Positions 8,712 to 18,702 of a stretch of 64,000 bases of DNA are shown here, piece after piece; positions within the stretch are counted from its first letter, which is position 1, and every line of letters starts with the position of its first letter. The notes beneath the pieces are model-generated. The model was not told the DNA's origin. It searched no databases and saw only the letters and a program-made list of their open reading frames with translations. Source of the stretch: Endozoicomonas sp. NE40 (GTDB lineage: Bacteria > Pseudomonadota > Gammaproteobacteria > Pseudomonadales > Endozoicomonadaceae); assembly GCF_040549045.1 (NCBI RefSeq), contig NZ_JBEWTB010000002.1:1953501-2017500 (forward strand). The letters run 5' to 3'. The translations under genes were made by a program, and so were the position numbers.

Positions 8712-8935
8712 GTAACGGGTTATATTGGCCGGAAAACAAGATACCAATCTGATAAATCACTCATTCAGCAACCAGATTAAGCATTTTGCCTTCTGACAAT
8801 GATCGCCATATTAATGTCCTGATTAATTAAAAATCACACAGAATATTCTGCCCACGAAAGTTTTCCACCTTAAACCGCCACTAACTCAGACATAGCTATG
8901 CTAGATGTTAATAAACGTTTGATGCAATGGCATAA

Positions 8936-8984
8936 AAGAGAGTTGTTATCAATATTTCATAAGAGAATTAAATACAACTCTCTT
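8936..8984 (+). promoter_or_regulatory. 11-bp inverted repeat in the leader of the giant adhesin gene
   Basis: AAGAGAGTTGT (8936-8946) and ACAACTCTCTT (8974-8984) are perfect inverted copies separated by 27 bp, ending 17 bp before the adhesin start. As RNA this would be a stem-loop just upstream of the ribosome site; as DNA it could be an operator. A 10-bp palindrome CATAGCTATG lies upstream at 8891-8900. The rest of the 290-bp gap before the adhesin gene is AT-rich and shows nothing else I can name. Confidence 0.45.
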
Positions 8985-9001
8985 AGACTTTAAAGCTATG
9001 A

Positions 9002-12000
9002 ATGAGCATAAGGATCATGAATTCAAGTTCAGAAAACTCTACACCTTTGGTTGGTGAAGTCGTCGCCGTGACAGGCAAAGTTGTTGTTTTAAAACCAGAT
9101 GGTTCCAGAAAAATACTTGAAGAAGGCTCAAAGGTTTACCTCCATGATCGCATTCTGACAGATGGTGGAGGTTCTGCTGAAATAAAAACGATGACCAATC
9201 AGGCGCTGGTTCTTAGCAATAATCAGCAACTGGTTCTTGTGGATGGCATATTATCTCACGTTGATAGTAATCCTGAAGAAGATCTTCGGTCGGACGAAGA
9301 CATTCAGTCTGAAATTGCCGACGGAAAAGACCCAGCCTCAATCACAACAGCCAGTTCTGCCGGTGAAAAAGAAGCATCTGATGAAGGGAGTTCAAGGGTA
9401 GGTGTCATCAAGCGGGTTGCGCTTGATATGCCGATCATTGAGAACCTGGGGCATCATAAAAATAAAGCCAGTGTTGATCCAAGCCATATTGATCGGGATG
9501 AATCGAGTACACTGAGCGAAGAAAAATCAATTAATCCGGAAGAAGAAAGCGAGCAGGAAAAAAGTGAGTTAATACCGATTTCTTACAAGCCTGTTATCTT
9601 AAGCTCTGAATTTTCAAGCAATGATGACAACTCTATCCTTAAAGGCCAGCTTTCCGTTACCGATCAGAATGTTGGCGAATTGCTGACATATTCTTTGATC
9701 TCTTCTCCAGTTTCCGGCTATTTAAACCTGAAAGAAGATGGCTCATTTGAGTTTGACCCCCGATTCGATTTCAAAGACCTTGGTGAAGGAGAAAGTCGTA
9801 CGGCCACCTTTGTATTCGAGGTTTATGATACGCAAAATAATAAAAGTCAGGCCTCTATAGATTTAGTCATTCAAGGCTCTAATGACGCACCAGAATTTTC
9901 TGACCCAGTCACCCTTTCCACCAGCCAGAATGACGGCATCGTTACTCTTAACCTGCTGAAACACGCTACGGATAAAGATATTAACGACCAGTTATCCATA
10001 ACAGACTTAAAGCTGGTATCTGGCACAAACTCAGGAGTCAGCTTCGAAAATAACATCCTGACTATAGATACGAATGCCTACAGATACCTGGGAGAGCAAG
10101 AGTCCGAAACCATCACTTATGAATACCAGGTCACTGATTCTCAGGGAGCTTTTACCTATCAAACCGCAACTGTATCAATCACTGGAACTAATGATCTTCC
10201 CGAAATCGAAGCTGACATCGCTGTAACAACCGACGAAAACGCTTCCCTGTTGAATGTTGATTTACTGGAAGGGGTTTCAGACATTGATGTTAACGACACA
10301 ATAGATGTCGTTAACTTCCAAACTCAGGAAGGCAACTCAGTTGGTGTTACTACGGCTGCTGATGGCAAAAGCCTGACAATCTCCCCCTCAAGTTACGAAC
10401 ATCTGGCAGAAGGCGAAACCGAAGAACTCAAATTCAGATACGATATCCAGAACAAGAACGGCGATTTTATCAGCCAGAGCGCATCCGTGATCATTCAGGG
10501 GATTAATGATCCGTCAAATATATCGGTTAATGACAATCTTTCTTATATAGAAAACGACGCTCACATTCCAATAGACCGAAGTCTGACCCTGACAGATGTA
10601 GACTCATCAACCATTCATTCGGCAACCATCAAGATCAGCGGAAGTTACAACCCGGCTGAGGACCAGCTGGGTTTTCTGGATCAGAACGGTATCACTGGAC
10701 ACTGGAATGCAGTGTCTGGAACGCTGGATTTAACGGGTCAGGCTACCACTGCCCAGTATCAGGAAGCGTTAAGAGCTGTCACCTATAGCAACGGTTCTGA
10801 TGCGCCTGATACCACAGACAGGATTATCAGCTTTAAAGTCAATGATGGCTATCATGACAGTAGTGTCGCCACTGCTACCATCACCATTACAGCCGTAAAC
10901 GATGCACCAACTGCATCAGACAAGACGCTTACCCTTGACGAAGATACCAGCTACACCTTTACTGCTGCAGATTTCAGCTTCAGTGATATTGACGGCGACA
11001 ACCTCTCCAGTATTACCATTAAAACGCTGCCAGCTGCCGGTTCACTAACACTCAACGGTTCTGCGGTTACCGCTAACCAGGTGATTACCGCTGGAGATAC
11101 TCCCAACCTGGTCTTTACTCCGGCGGCTAATGCCAACGGGGCGAATTATGCCAATATTGGCTTTACCGTCAGCGATGGCAGCCTGAACAGTGGCACACAA
11201 ACCCTGACCATGGATGTAACAGCTGTTAATGACGCTCCAACAGCCGCAGACAACACGCTCACGGTGGCCGAAGATGGCAGCCATACCTTCAGTGCTTCCG
11301 AGTTCGGATTCAGTGACATCGACAGTGGTGACACCCTTTCCAGCGTTACCATTAAAACGCTACCAGCCGCCGGTTCGTTAACACTGAATGGTTCTTCGGT
11401 GACTGCTAATCAGGTGATTGCCGCCGCAGATATTCCCAACCTGGTCTTTGCCCCGGCGGCTAATGCCAACGGGGCGAATTATGCCAATATTGGCTTTACC
11501 GTCAGCGATGGCAGCCTGAGCAGTGGCACACAAACCCTGACCATGGATGTAACAGCCGTTAACGATGCCCCAACGGCTTCTGACAACACGCTCACTGTTA
11601 CAGAGGATGGCAGCCACACCTTTAGCGCCTCTGAGTTCGGGTTCAGTGACATTGACAGTGGTGACACCCTTTCCAGCGTTACCATTAAAACGCTACCAGC
11701 CGCCGGTTCGTTAACACTGAATGGTTCTTCAGTGACTGCTAATCAGGTGATTGCCGCCGCAGATATTCCCAACCTGGTCTTTGCCCCGGCGGCTAATGCC
11801 AACGGGGCGAATTATGCCAATATTGGCTTTACCGTCAGCGATGGCAGCCTGAACAGTGGCACACAAACCCTGACCATGGATGTAACAGCTGTTAATGACG
11901 CTCCAACAGCCGCAGACAACACACTCAGGATGGCTGAAGATAGCAGCCACACCTTCAGTGCTTCCGAGTTCGGGTTCAGTGACATCGACAGTGGTGACAC

Positions 12001-15000
12001 CCTTTCCAGCGTCACCATTACAACATTACCAGCTGCCGGTTCATTAACACTCAATGGTTCTGCTGTTACTGCTAATCAGGTGATTGCCGCTGCAGATATT
12101 CCTGATCTGGTCTTTGCCCCGGCGGCTAATACAAACGGTACGAATTACGCCAATATTGGCTTTACCGTCAGCGATGGCAGCCTGAACAGTGGCACACAAA
12201 CACTGATCATAGATGTGACGACAGGAAACGATGCACCAACGGCTTCTGACAACACGCTCACGGTGGCTGAGGATGGTAGCCACACCTTCAGTGCTTCCGA
12301 GTTCGGGTTCAGTGACATTGACAGTGGTGACACTCTTTCCAGCGTTACCATCAAAACACTACCAGCCGCCGGTTCGTTAACACTGAATGGTTCTTCGGTG
12401 ACTGCTAATCAGGTGATTGCCGCTGCAGACATTCCCAACCTGGTCTTTGCCCCGGCAGTTAATGCCAACGGTGCTGGCTATGCCAATATTGGCTTTACCG
12501 TCAGCGATGGCAGCCTGAGCAGTGGCACCCAGACCCTGACTATGGATGTGACTGCGGTAAATGATGCACCGATCGCTGCTACTCCACAGGTTACTCTGCA
12601 AGGTACTGAAGACACGGTTCTGACCATAACCAGAAACCAGCTACTGGCAGGTGCCAGCGATGTAGAGGGTGATACTCTCTCGGTCAGTAACGCAAGTTAC
12701 AGCGGCTCGGACGGAACACTTGAAGAGTTCAGTGAGCTGGTTTTTGGCAGCAATACGAGCAACAAGGTTGAGGTCACTGACACTTTACAAAGCTTCAGCA
12801 ATTTTTCCCTTGGGTTTGAATACACTTCTACGGGCAGCCATTCGGGCTCCCTTGACGCTCTGATAAGCATGTCAACCTCCAGTAATGACAACGCGATCCT
12901 GGTTTACAACAACAACAGCAATGGCTCACTCAATGTGCTGGTTAACGGTTCATTAGTGACCTTCACTGGCATTAATCTGAATGATGGTGCAACACACAAT
13001 GTGGTCCTGGTCTGGGAAAGCAGTTCTGGTGATTTAAAACTGTATGATAACCAGCAATTAGTAACCACCCAGAATGTCGCACAGGGAGCCACCATTGCAG
13101 CCGGCGGCTGGTTCATGCTCGGTCAGGAACAGGACAGTTATGGTGGAGGTCTGGATGCAGCCCAATCACTAACGAATGCAAAATTTGGACATGTCACACT
13201 CGCTTACGATGCTGTCAGTCAGTCCGACATTGTAGCGGGTACCAGCATTGCGGATGCCAGTTCCAATCTGGCACTGGACCTCAGGGAAAGCAATGATCAG
13301 GTCGTCGACGCCGCCAATAACAGTAATCTGACGGTGGCAGGCAGCGTTACCGCCGATCATCGCTACGAGTTTACCCCCAACAGCGATTTCAATGGCAATT
13401 TACAGCTGGACTACGACCTGTTTGATGGCAACGCGACCACATCTACCCAGGCGACGTTATCGTTCAGCCCTGTAAACGATGCACCAACGGCTTCAGACAA
13501 CACACTTACAGTGGCTGAAGATGGCAGCTACACCTTCAGTGCTTCCGAGTTCGGGTTCAGTGATATTGACAGCGGCAACAGTCTTTCCAGTATTACCATT
13601 ACAACTCCGCCGTCTGCCGGTTCATTAACGCTGAGCGGTTCTTCGGTGACTGCTAATCAGGTGATTGCCGCTGCAGATATTCCCAACCTGGTCTTTACCC
13701 CGGCGGCTAATGCCAACGGGGCGAATTATGCCAATATTGGCTTTACCGTCAGTGATGGCAGCCTGAGCAGTAACACCCAGACCCTGACCATGGATGTAAC
13801 AGCCGTTAATGATGCTCCAACGGCTTCAGACAACACACTCACAGTGGCTGAAGATGGCAGCCATACCTTCAGCACCTCTGAGTTTGGATTCAGTGACATC
13901 GACAGTGGTGACACCCTTTCCAGCGTTACCATTACAACATTGCCAGCTGCCGGTTCATTAACACTGAACAGTTCTGCGGTGACTGCTAATCAAGTGATTG
14001 CCGTTGCAGACATTCCCAACCTGGTCTTTGCCCCGGCAGCTAATGCCAACGGTGCTGGCTATGCCAATATTGGTTTTACCGTCAGCGATGGCAGCCTGAA
14101 CAGTGGCACACAAACCCTGATCATGGATGTAACAGCCGTTAACGATGCCCCAACGGCTTCTGACAACACGCTCACTGTTGCAGAGGATAGCAGCCATACT
14201 TTCAACGCCTCAGAGTTCGGGTTCAGTGACATCGACAGCGGTGACACCCTTTCCAGCGTTACCATTAAAACGCTACCAGCCGCCGGTTCGTTAACACTCA
14301 ATGGTTCTTCGGTGACTGCTAATCAGGTGATTGCCACTGCAGATATTCCCAACCTGATCTTTACCCCGGCGGCTAATGCCAACGGGGCGAATTATGCCAA
14401 TATTGGCTTTACCGTCAGCGATGGCAGCCTGAGCAGTAACACTCAGACCCTGACCATGGACGTGACAGCCGTTAACGATGCCCCAACGGCTTCAGACAAC
14501 ACGCTCACGATAGCCGAAGATGGCAGCCACACCTTCAGTGCTTCCGAGTTTGGGTTCAGTGACAATGACAGTGGTGACACCCTTTCCAGCGTCACCATTA
14601 AAACGCTACCAGCCGCCGGTTCGTTAACACTGAATGGTTCTTCGGTGACTGCTAATCAGGTGATTGCCGCTGCAGATATTCCCAACCTGGTCTTTACCCC
14701 GGCGGCTAATGCCAACGGGGCGAATTATGCCAATATTGGCTTTACCGTCAGTGATGGCAGCCTGAGCAGTAACACCCAGACCCTGACCATGGATGTAACA
14801 GCCGTTAATGATGCTCCAACGGCTTCAGACAACACGCTCACGATGGCTGAAGATGGCAACCATACTTTCAGCGCCTCAGAATTCGGATTCAGTGACATTG
14901 ACAGTGGTGACACCCTTTCCAGCGTCACCATTACAACGTTGCCTGCTGCCGGTTCATTAACACTGAACGGTTCTGCGGTGACTGCTAACCAGGTGATTGC

Positions 15001-18000
15001 CGTTGCAGACATTCCCAACCTGGTCTTTGCCCCGGCAGCTAATGCCAACGGTGCTGGCTATGCCAATATTGGCTTTACCGTCAGCGATGGCAGCCTGAGC
15101 AGTGGCACACAAACCCTGACCATGGATGTGACTGCTGTAAATGATGCACCGATCGCTGCTACTCCACAGGTTACTCTGCAAGGTACTGAAGACACGGTTC
15201 TGACCATAACCAGAAACCAGCTACTGGCAGGTGCCAGCGATGTAGAAGGTGATACTCTCTCGGTCAGTAACGCAAGTTACAGTGGCTCGGACGGAACACT
15301 TGAAGAGTTCAGTGAGCTGGTTTTTGGCAGCAATACGAGCAACAAGGTTGAGGTCACTGACACTTTACAAAGCTTCAGCAATTTTTCCCTTGGGTTTGAA
15401 TACACTTCTACGGGCAGCCATTCGGGCTCCCTTGACGCTCTGATAAGCATGTCAACCTCCAGTAATGACAACGCGATTCTGGTTTACAACCACAACAGCA
15501 ATGGCTCACTCAATGTGCTGGTTAACGGTTCATTAGTGACCTTCACTGGCATTAATCTGAATGATGGTGCAACACACAATGTGGCCCTGGTCTGGGAAAG
15601 CAGTTCTGGTGATTTAAAACTGTATGATAACCAGCAATTAGTAACCACCCAGAATGTCGCACAGGGAGCCACCATTGCAGCCGGCGGCTGGTTCATGCTC
15701 GGTCAGGAACAGGACAGTTATGGTGGAGGTCTGGATGCAGCCCAATCACTAACGAATGCAAAATTTGGACATGTCACACTCGCTTACGATGCTGTCAGTC
15801 AGTCCGACATTGTAGCGGGTACCAGCATTGCGGATGCCAGTTCCAATCTGGCACTGGACCTCAGGGAAAGTAATGATCAGGTCGTCGACGCCGCCAATAA
15901 CAGTAATCTGACGGTGGCAGGCAGTGTTACCGCCGATCATCGCTACGAGTTTACCCCCAACAGCGATTTCAATGGCAATTTACAGCTGGACTACGACCTG
16001 TTTGATGGCAACGCGACCACATCTACCCAGGTGACGTTATCGTTCAGCCCTGTAAACGATGCACCAACGGCTTCAGACAACACGCTTACGGTGGCCGAAG
16101 ATGGCAGCCACGCCTTCAGTGCCTCCGAGTTCGGTTTCAGTGACAAGGATAGTGGTGACAGCCTTTCCAGCGTTACTATTACAACACTGCCAGCCGCTGG
16201 TTCATTAACGCTGAGCGGTTCTGCGGTTACTGCCAATCAGGTGATTGCTGCTGCCGATATACCCAATCTGACCTTTGCCCCGGCAGCTAATGCCAACGGT
16301 GCTGGCTATGCCAATATTGGTTTTACCGTCAGCGATGGCAGCCTGAACAGTGGCACACAAACCCTGACCATGGATGTAACAGCCGTTAACGATACCCCCA
16401 CACTAGAAAATGCTCCCCTCCTTGATAATGTTGCAGTGGCTTATAGCTTCAGTGATACGAGTGACGCCTCTGGTAATAACCTTGATTTAACCCTGAGCGG
16501 AAGTGCAAACCTGAACGGCAGTGGTTCGGGTTCCGCCTTTGAAATGAATGGCTCTTCTGGTGCCGGTGAAATAAGCGGGCTGGAGACTGGCGGCACTATG
16601 TCGGTGTCTACCTGGGTACGTTTTGACAGTTTTGCCCAAAACTGGTCGCGTGTATTTGATTTTGGTGATGGTGCTGGCAGCAATAATATTTTGATGGGCC
16701 ATGTCAAAAACACTAACGATCTTGGCCTGCATATTATAAATGACCCCAACATTGGAACCTTCAGGTTTGAAATTGCCGACTTTTTTACAGCCGGTGAATG
16801 GGTTCATGTCACCACCACATTTGCCAGCGATGGTACGGTGAGTATCTATAAAAATGGTGAACTGGTTCGTTCAGAATCACACTCGCTTCCAACTGAAACG
16901 GTTCGAAACCACAATTATATTGGTAAAAGTAACTGGTCAAGTGACGGCTATATGGACGGTGCCATTGATGAATTTGCTGTTTTCAGCGACACCCTTACAG
17001 CCTCAGAAGTTAAAGCCATTTACGAAGCCAGTAGTGTTCACAATCTGTTGAATGATGCTTTTTATATTGACGAAAGCAGTGTCAATAACAGTGTGGTCGG
17101 GTCAGTTTCTTCACAGGATGTTGAAAACGACACCCCGACGTATTCTCTGACCAATAATGCAGGCGGTCGTTTTGCCATTAACTCCGCAACCGGTGAAATC
17201 ACGGTTGCCAATACGTCTCTTCTGAACCATGAAAACAGTGGCAGCCATACCGTCACTGTGCAGGTAAGTGATGGCAATTCATCAAGTACCCGTGATTACA
17301 CGATTTATGTAACCGATACACAATCAGACCTTGTGGGTCACTGGACGTTTAATGAAGGCTCGGGAACAACCGCTGCCGACAGTTCAACGGAAGACACGAT
17401 TTCCGATAACGGCACACTGGTCAATAGTGCTGCTTTCATTGCAGGCGGTCTGGACGGTAGCGCGGTTTCTTTTGATGGCAACCTGGCACGAGTCAACATC
17501 GCCAACTCGTCCGAGCTAAACACTTATACAGGTACGAAAAGCCAGTACACCATCAGCCTGAACTTCAAAGTAGATACCACGAATGACCTGTCTGGCCGCA
17601 AGATATTGTATGAACAGGGCGACGCAACCAATGGTATGAACCTGTACATTGACGATGGAGAACTTTATGCCGGAGCCTGGTCGGAAGACTCAGGCTGGAA
17701 TGGTCACTGGCTGAACACAGATATCAGCTCCCTGAGCAGCGACTGGCACCATATCGCCCTGGTGATCAACGCAGACACCTCTAAAATGGAACTGTTTCTC
17801 GACAATAAGTCTGTCGACAATGGCACAGCCAACTCTGTTTCTCCGCATACCGGGGACATCGCATTTGGTGGGCTTAATGTCGATACAAAGTTCCACGATG
17901 GAGACCATACCGGCAACTCCGGCTACGGGTTCAAGGGCTCAATCGACGAAGCCCGAATATACAACCGGGCTTTATCCAATGAAGAACTTCAGACTCTCAG

Positions 18001-18445
18001 CAATGAGTTCAAGTCCATCATTTCAGGTACACAGCTGAGTGATACGCTTCAGGGCGACGGGACAGATAACACGATCATTGGCGGTGGCGGCGATGACATC
18101 CTGACCGGAGGGAATGGCAGCGACCATTACATCTGGTACATTGACCACACCGGTACCGCTGAAGCGCCAGCAGTCGACACGATCACCGACTTCACTGTAG
18201 GCCAGGGAGGTGATGTACTGGACCTGAGGGATATACTGATTGGTGAAGAAAGTAATTCACTGGACGAATACCTGCATTTTAACTTTGACAGTGGCGATAC
18301 CACTCTGGAAATCAGCCCCCAGCCCAATGGCGACGTTACTCAGAAAGTGACTTTAGAAGGGGTTGATTTATCAAGTATGGGCGCATCCGATTTAGACATT
18401 ATTAATAGCTTGCTTAATGACGGAAATTTACAAGTCGACCAGTAA
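9002..18445 (+). CDS. Giant type I secreted repeat adhesin (retention module, cadherin-like/VCBS, LamG, RTX)
   Basis: The 3147-residue protein has the plan of LapA-like adhesins exported by type I secretion. Residues 10-90 resemble the N-terminal retention module (VVAVTGKVVVLKPDGSRK, then HDRILTDGGGSAEIK). An acidic linker follows, then a VCBS-like domain (about 200-296) and three cadherin-like domains (297-632). Next come eleven copies of a 110-111-residue repeat in blocks of five, five and one, interrupted by two near-identical 305-residue modules that contain a LamG/concanavalin-like fold. After these come a LamG domain (about 2463-2680), a cadherin domain, another LamG domain (about 2777-3003), RTX calcium motifs (GGGGDDILTGGNGSDHY) and a type I secretion C-terminus. 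I see no Ala-Ala pair in the early linker, so LapG-type release is uncertain. No type I exporter genes are in view. The ribosome site is weak; ATG 9017 is an alternative start. Confidence 0.93.
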   Translation: MSIRIMNSSSENSTPLVGEVVAVTGKVVVLKPDGSRKILEEGSKVYLHDRILTDGGGSAEIKTMTNQALVLSNNQQLVLVDGILSHVDSNPEEDLRSDEDIQSEIADGKDPASITTASSAGEKEASDEGSSRVGVIKRVALDMPIIENLGHHKNKASVDPSHIDRDESSTLSEEKSINPEEESEQEKSELIPISYKPVILSSEFSSNDDNSILKGQLSVTDQNVGELLTYSLISSPVSGYLNLKEDGSFEFDPRFDFKDLGEGESRTATFVFEVYDTQNNKSQASIDLVIQGSNDAPEFSDPVTLSTSQNDGIVTLNLLKHATDKDINDQLSITDLKLVSGTNSGVSFENNILTIDTNAYRYLGEQESETITYEYQVTDSQGAFTYQTATVSITGTNDLPEIEADIAVTTDENASLLNVDLLEGVSDIDVNDTIDVVNFQTQEGNSVGVTTAADGKSLTISPSSYEHLAEGETEELKFRYDIQNKNGDFISQSASVIIQGINDPSNISVNDNLSYIENDAHIPIDRSLTLTDVDSSTIHSATIKISGSYNPAEDQLGFLDQNGITGHWNAVSGTLDLTGQATTAQYQEALRAVTYSNGSDAPDTTDRIISFKVNDGYHDSSVATATITITAVNDAPTASDKTLTLDEDTSYTFTAADFSFSDIDGDNLSSITIKTLPAAGSLTLNGSAVTANQVITAGDTPNLVFTPAANANGANYANIGFTVSDGSLNSGTQTLTMDVTAVNDAPTAADNTLTVAEDGSHTFSASEFGFSDIDSGDTLSSVTIKTLPAAGSLTLNGSSVTANQVIAAADIPNLVFAPAANANGANYANIGFTVSDGSLSSGTQTLTMDVTAVNDAPTASDNTLTVTEDGSHTFSASEFGFSDIDSGDTLSSVTIKTLPAAGSLTLNGSSVTANQVIAAADIPNLVFAPAANANGANYANIGFTVSDGSLNSGTQTLTMDVTAVNDAPTAADNTLRMAEDSSHTFSASEFGFSDIDSGDTLSSVTITTLPAAGSLTLNGSAVTANQVIAAADIPDLVFAPAANTNGTNYANIGFTVSDGSLNSGTQTLIIDVTTGNDAPTASDNTLTVAEDGSHTFSASEFGFSDIDSGDTLSSVTIKTLPAAGSLTLNGSSVTANQVIAAADIPNLVFAPAVNANGAGYANIGFTVSDGSLSSGTQTLTMDVTAVNDAPIAATPQVTLQGTEDTVLTITRNQLLAGASDVEGDTLSVSNASYSGSDGTLEEFSELVFGSNTSNKVEVTDTLQSFSNFSLGFEYTSTGSHSGSLDALISMSTSSNDNAILVYNNNSNGSLNVLVNGSLVTFTGINLNDGATHNVVLVWESSSGDLKLYDNQQLVTTQNVAQGATIAAGGWFMLGQEQDSYGGGLDAAQSLTNAKFGHVTLAYDAVSQSDIVAGTSIADASSNLALDLRESNDQVVDAANNSNLTVAGSVTADHRYEFTPNSDFNGNLQLDYDLFDGNATTSTQATLSFSPVNDAPTASDNTLTVAEDGSYTFSASEFGFSDIDSGNSLSSITITTPPSAGSLTLSGSSVTANQVIAAADIPNLVFTPAANANGANYANIGFTVSDGSLSSNTQTLTMDVTAVNDAPTASDNTLTVAEDGSHTFSTSEFGFSDIDSGDTLSSVTITTLPAAGSLTLNSSAVTANQVIAVADIPNLVFAPAANANGAGYANIGFTVSDGSLNSGTQTLIMDVTAVNDAPTASDNTLTVAEDSSHTFNASEFGFSDIDSGDTLSSVTIKTLPAAGSLTLNGSSVTANQVIATADIPNLIFTPAANANGANYANIGFTVSDGSLSSNTQTLTMDVTAVNDAPTASDNTLTIAEDGSHTFSASEFGFSDNDSGDTLSSVTIKTLPAAGSLTLNGSSVTANQVIAAADIPNLVFTPAANANGANYANIGFTVSDGSLSSNTQTLTMDVTAVNDAPTASDNTLTMAEDGNHTFSASEFGFSDIDSGDTLSSVTITTLPAAGSLTLNGSAVTANQVIAVADIPNLVFAPAANANGAGYANIGFTVSDGSLSSGTQTLTMDVTAVNDAPIAATPQVTLQGTEDTVLTITRNQLLAGASDVEGDTLSVSNASYSGSDGTLEEFSELVFGSNTSNKVEVTDTLQSFSNFSLGFEYTSTGSHSGSLDALISMSTSSNDNAILVYNHNSNGSLNVLVNGSLVTFTGINLNDGATHNVALVWESSSGDLKLYDNQQLVTTQNVAQGATIAAGGWFMLGQEQDSYGGGLDAAQSLTNAKFGHVTLAYDAVSQSDIVAGTSIADASSNLALDLRESNDQVVDAANNSNLTVAGSVTADHRYEFTPNSDFNGNLQLDYDLFDGNATTSTQVTLSFSPVNDAPTASDNTLTVAEDGSHAFSASEFGFSDKDSGDSLSSVTITTLPAAGSLTLSGSAVTANQVIAAADIPNLTFAPAANANGAGYANIGFTVSDGSLNSGTQTLTMDVTAVNDTPTLENAPLLDNVAVAYSFSDTSDASGNNLDLTLSGSANLNGSGSGSAFEMNGSSGAGEISGLETGGTMSVSTWVRFDSFAQNWSRVFDFGDGAGSNNILMGHVKNTNDLGLHIINDPNIGTFRFEIADFFTAGEWVHVTTTFASDGTVSIYKNGELVRSESHSLPTETVRNHNYIGKSNWSSDGYMDGAIDEFAVFSDTLTASEVKAIYEASSVHNLLNDAFYIDESSVNNSVVGSVSSQDVENDTPTYSLTNNAGGRFAINSATGEITVANTSLLNHENSGSHTVTVQVSDGNSSSTRDYTIYVTDTQSDLVGHWTFNEGSGTTAADSSTEDTISDNGTLVNSAAFIAGGLDGSAVSFDGNLARVNIANSSELNTYTGTKSQYTISLNFKVDTTNDLSGRKILYEQGDATNGMNLYIDDGELYAGAWSEDSGWNGHWLNTDISSLSSDWHHIALVINADTSKMELFLDNKSVDNGTANSVSPHTGDIAFGGLNVDTKFHDGDHTGNSGYGFKGSIDEARIYNRALSNEELQTLSNEFKSIISGTQLSDTLQGDGTDNTIIGGGGDDILTGGNGSDHYIWYIDHTGTAEAPAVDTITDFTVGQGGDVLDLRDILIGEESNSLDEYLHFNFDSGDTTLEISPQPNGDVTQKVTLEGVDLSSMGASDLDIINSLLNDGNLQVDQ
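12560..13474 (+). repeat. LamG-containing module, copy 1 (915 bp)
   Basis: This 305-residue module starts NDAPIAATPQVTL and holds a concanavalin-like domain. It recurs at 15140-16054 with only about eight base differences seen by eye, mostly silent. The offset of 2580 bp equals one module plus five 333-bp repeats, so a composite unit appears to have been duplicated or homogenised recently. Confidence 0.93.
15140..16054 (+). repeat. LamG-containing module, copy 2 (915 bp)
   Basis: Second, almost identical copy of the module at 12560-13474. Amino-acid changes seen include Asn to His in VYNHNSNG, Val to Ala in THNVALVW and Ala to Val in TSTQVTLS. Confidence 0.93.
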
Positions 18446-18475
18446 AAGCCAAAGGAACTCCCCTTCTTCTTTAAT

Positions 18476-18516
18476 AACCGCCCAAAATGCACCAATTTGG
18501 TGCATTTTGGGCGGTT
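18476..18516 (+). promoter_or_regulatory. 41-bp perfect palindrome centred on a consensus NtrC site, before ntrB
   Basis: The 20-bp arms are perfect inverted copies around a single central T at 18496. The inner 17 bp, TGCACCAATTTGGTGCA (18488-18504), match the NtrC consensus completely. TATAAT at 18523-18528 is a strong -10 element just downstream, so the operator overlaps the -35 region of a probable ntrB promoter. NtrC-phosphate repressing its own sigma-70 promoter, as at E. coli glnL, is the likely role. The palindrome could also end adhesin transcripts, but no T-run follows. Confidence 0.8.
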
Positions 18517-18522
18517 GATCCT

Positions 18523-18528
18523 TATAAT
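18523..18528 (+). promoter_or_regulatory. Probable -10 element of the ntrBC promoter
   Basis: TATAAT follows the NtrC palindrome by six bases. At 17-19 bp spacing the -35 position falls inside the right arm of the palindrome and has no good TTGACA match, which suits a promoter governed by the bound regulator. Confidence 0.45.
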
Positions 18529-18702
18529 CTTCCCGCTGTGTTACACGATTAAGCAACTCTTACCCAAGAGCCTGCTCAATGAACGTGTTGGTTCAATTCT
18601 TGCTGTATTCAACTCAGAAAGAAAAGCCATGTATAACTTTCGCTATAGGCAGTCGTAAAACGTGACAAGTCAAACAATAAAAAATTTATCAGGGACGTTC
18701 AG

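Larger units (their letters stand above)
10898..16387 (+). repeat. Eleven 333-bp (111-residue) tandem repeats in blocks of 5, 5 and 1
   Basis: Units begin at NDAPTA and start at 10898, 11228, 11561, 11894, 12227, 13475, 13808, 14141, 14474, 14807 and 16055. The first is 330 bp and diverged; the others are 333 bp and differ at few positions. Conserved blocks are EFGFSDIDSGDTLSS, LPAAGSLTLNG, VTANQVIA and YANIGFTVSDGSL. The pattern fits Ig/cadherin-like extracellular spacers that expand by recombination. Confidence 0.95.

Noticed and set aside
10898..16387. Regular repeats considered as a CRISPR array or transposon cluster
   Set aside because: The 333-bp period keeps one reading frame and encodes a protein domain; no spacers or transposase.
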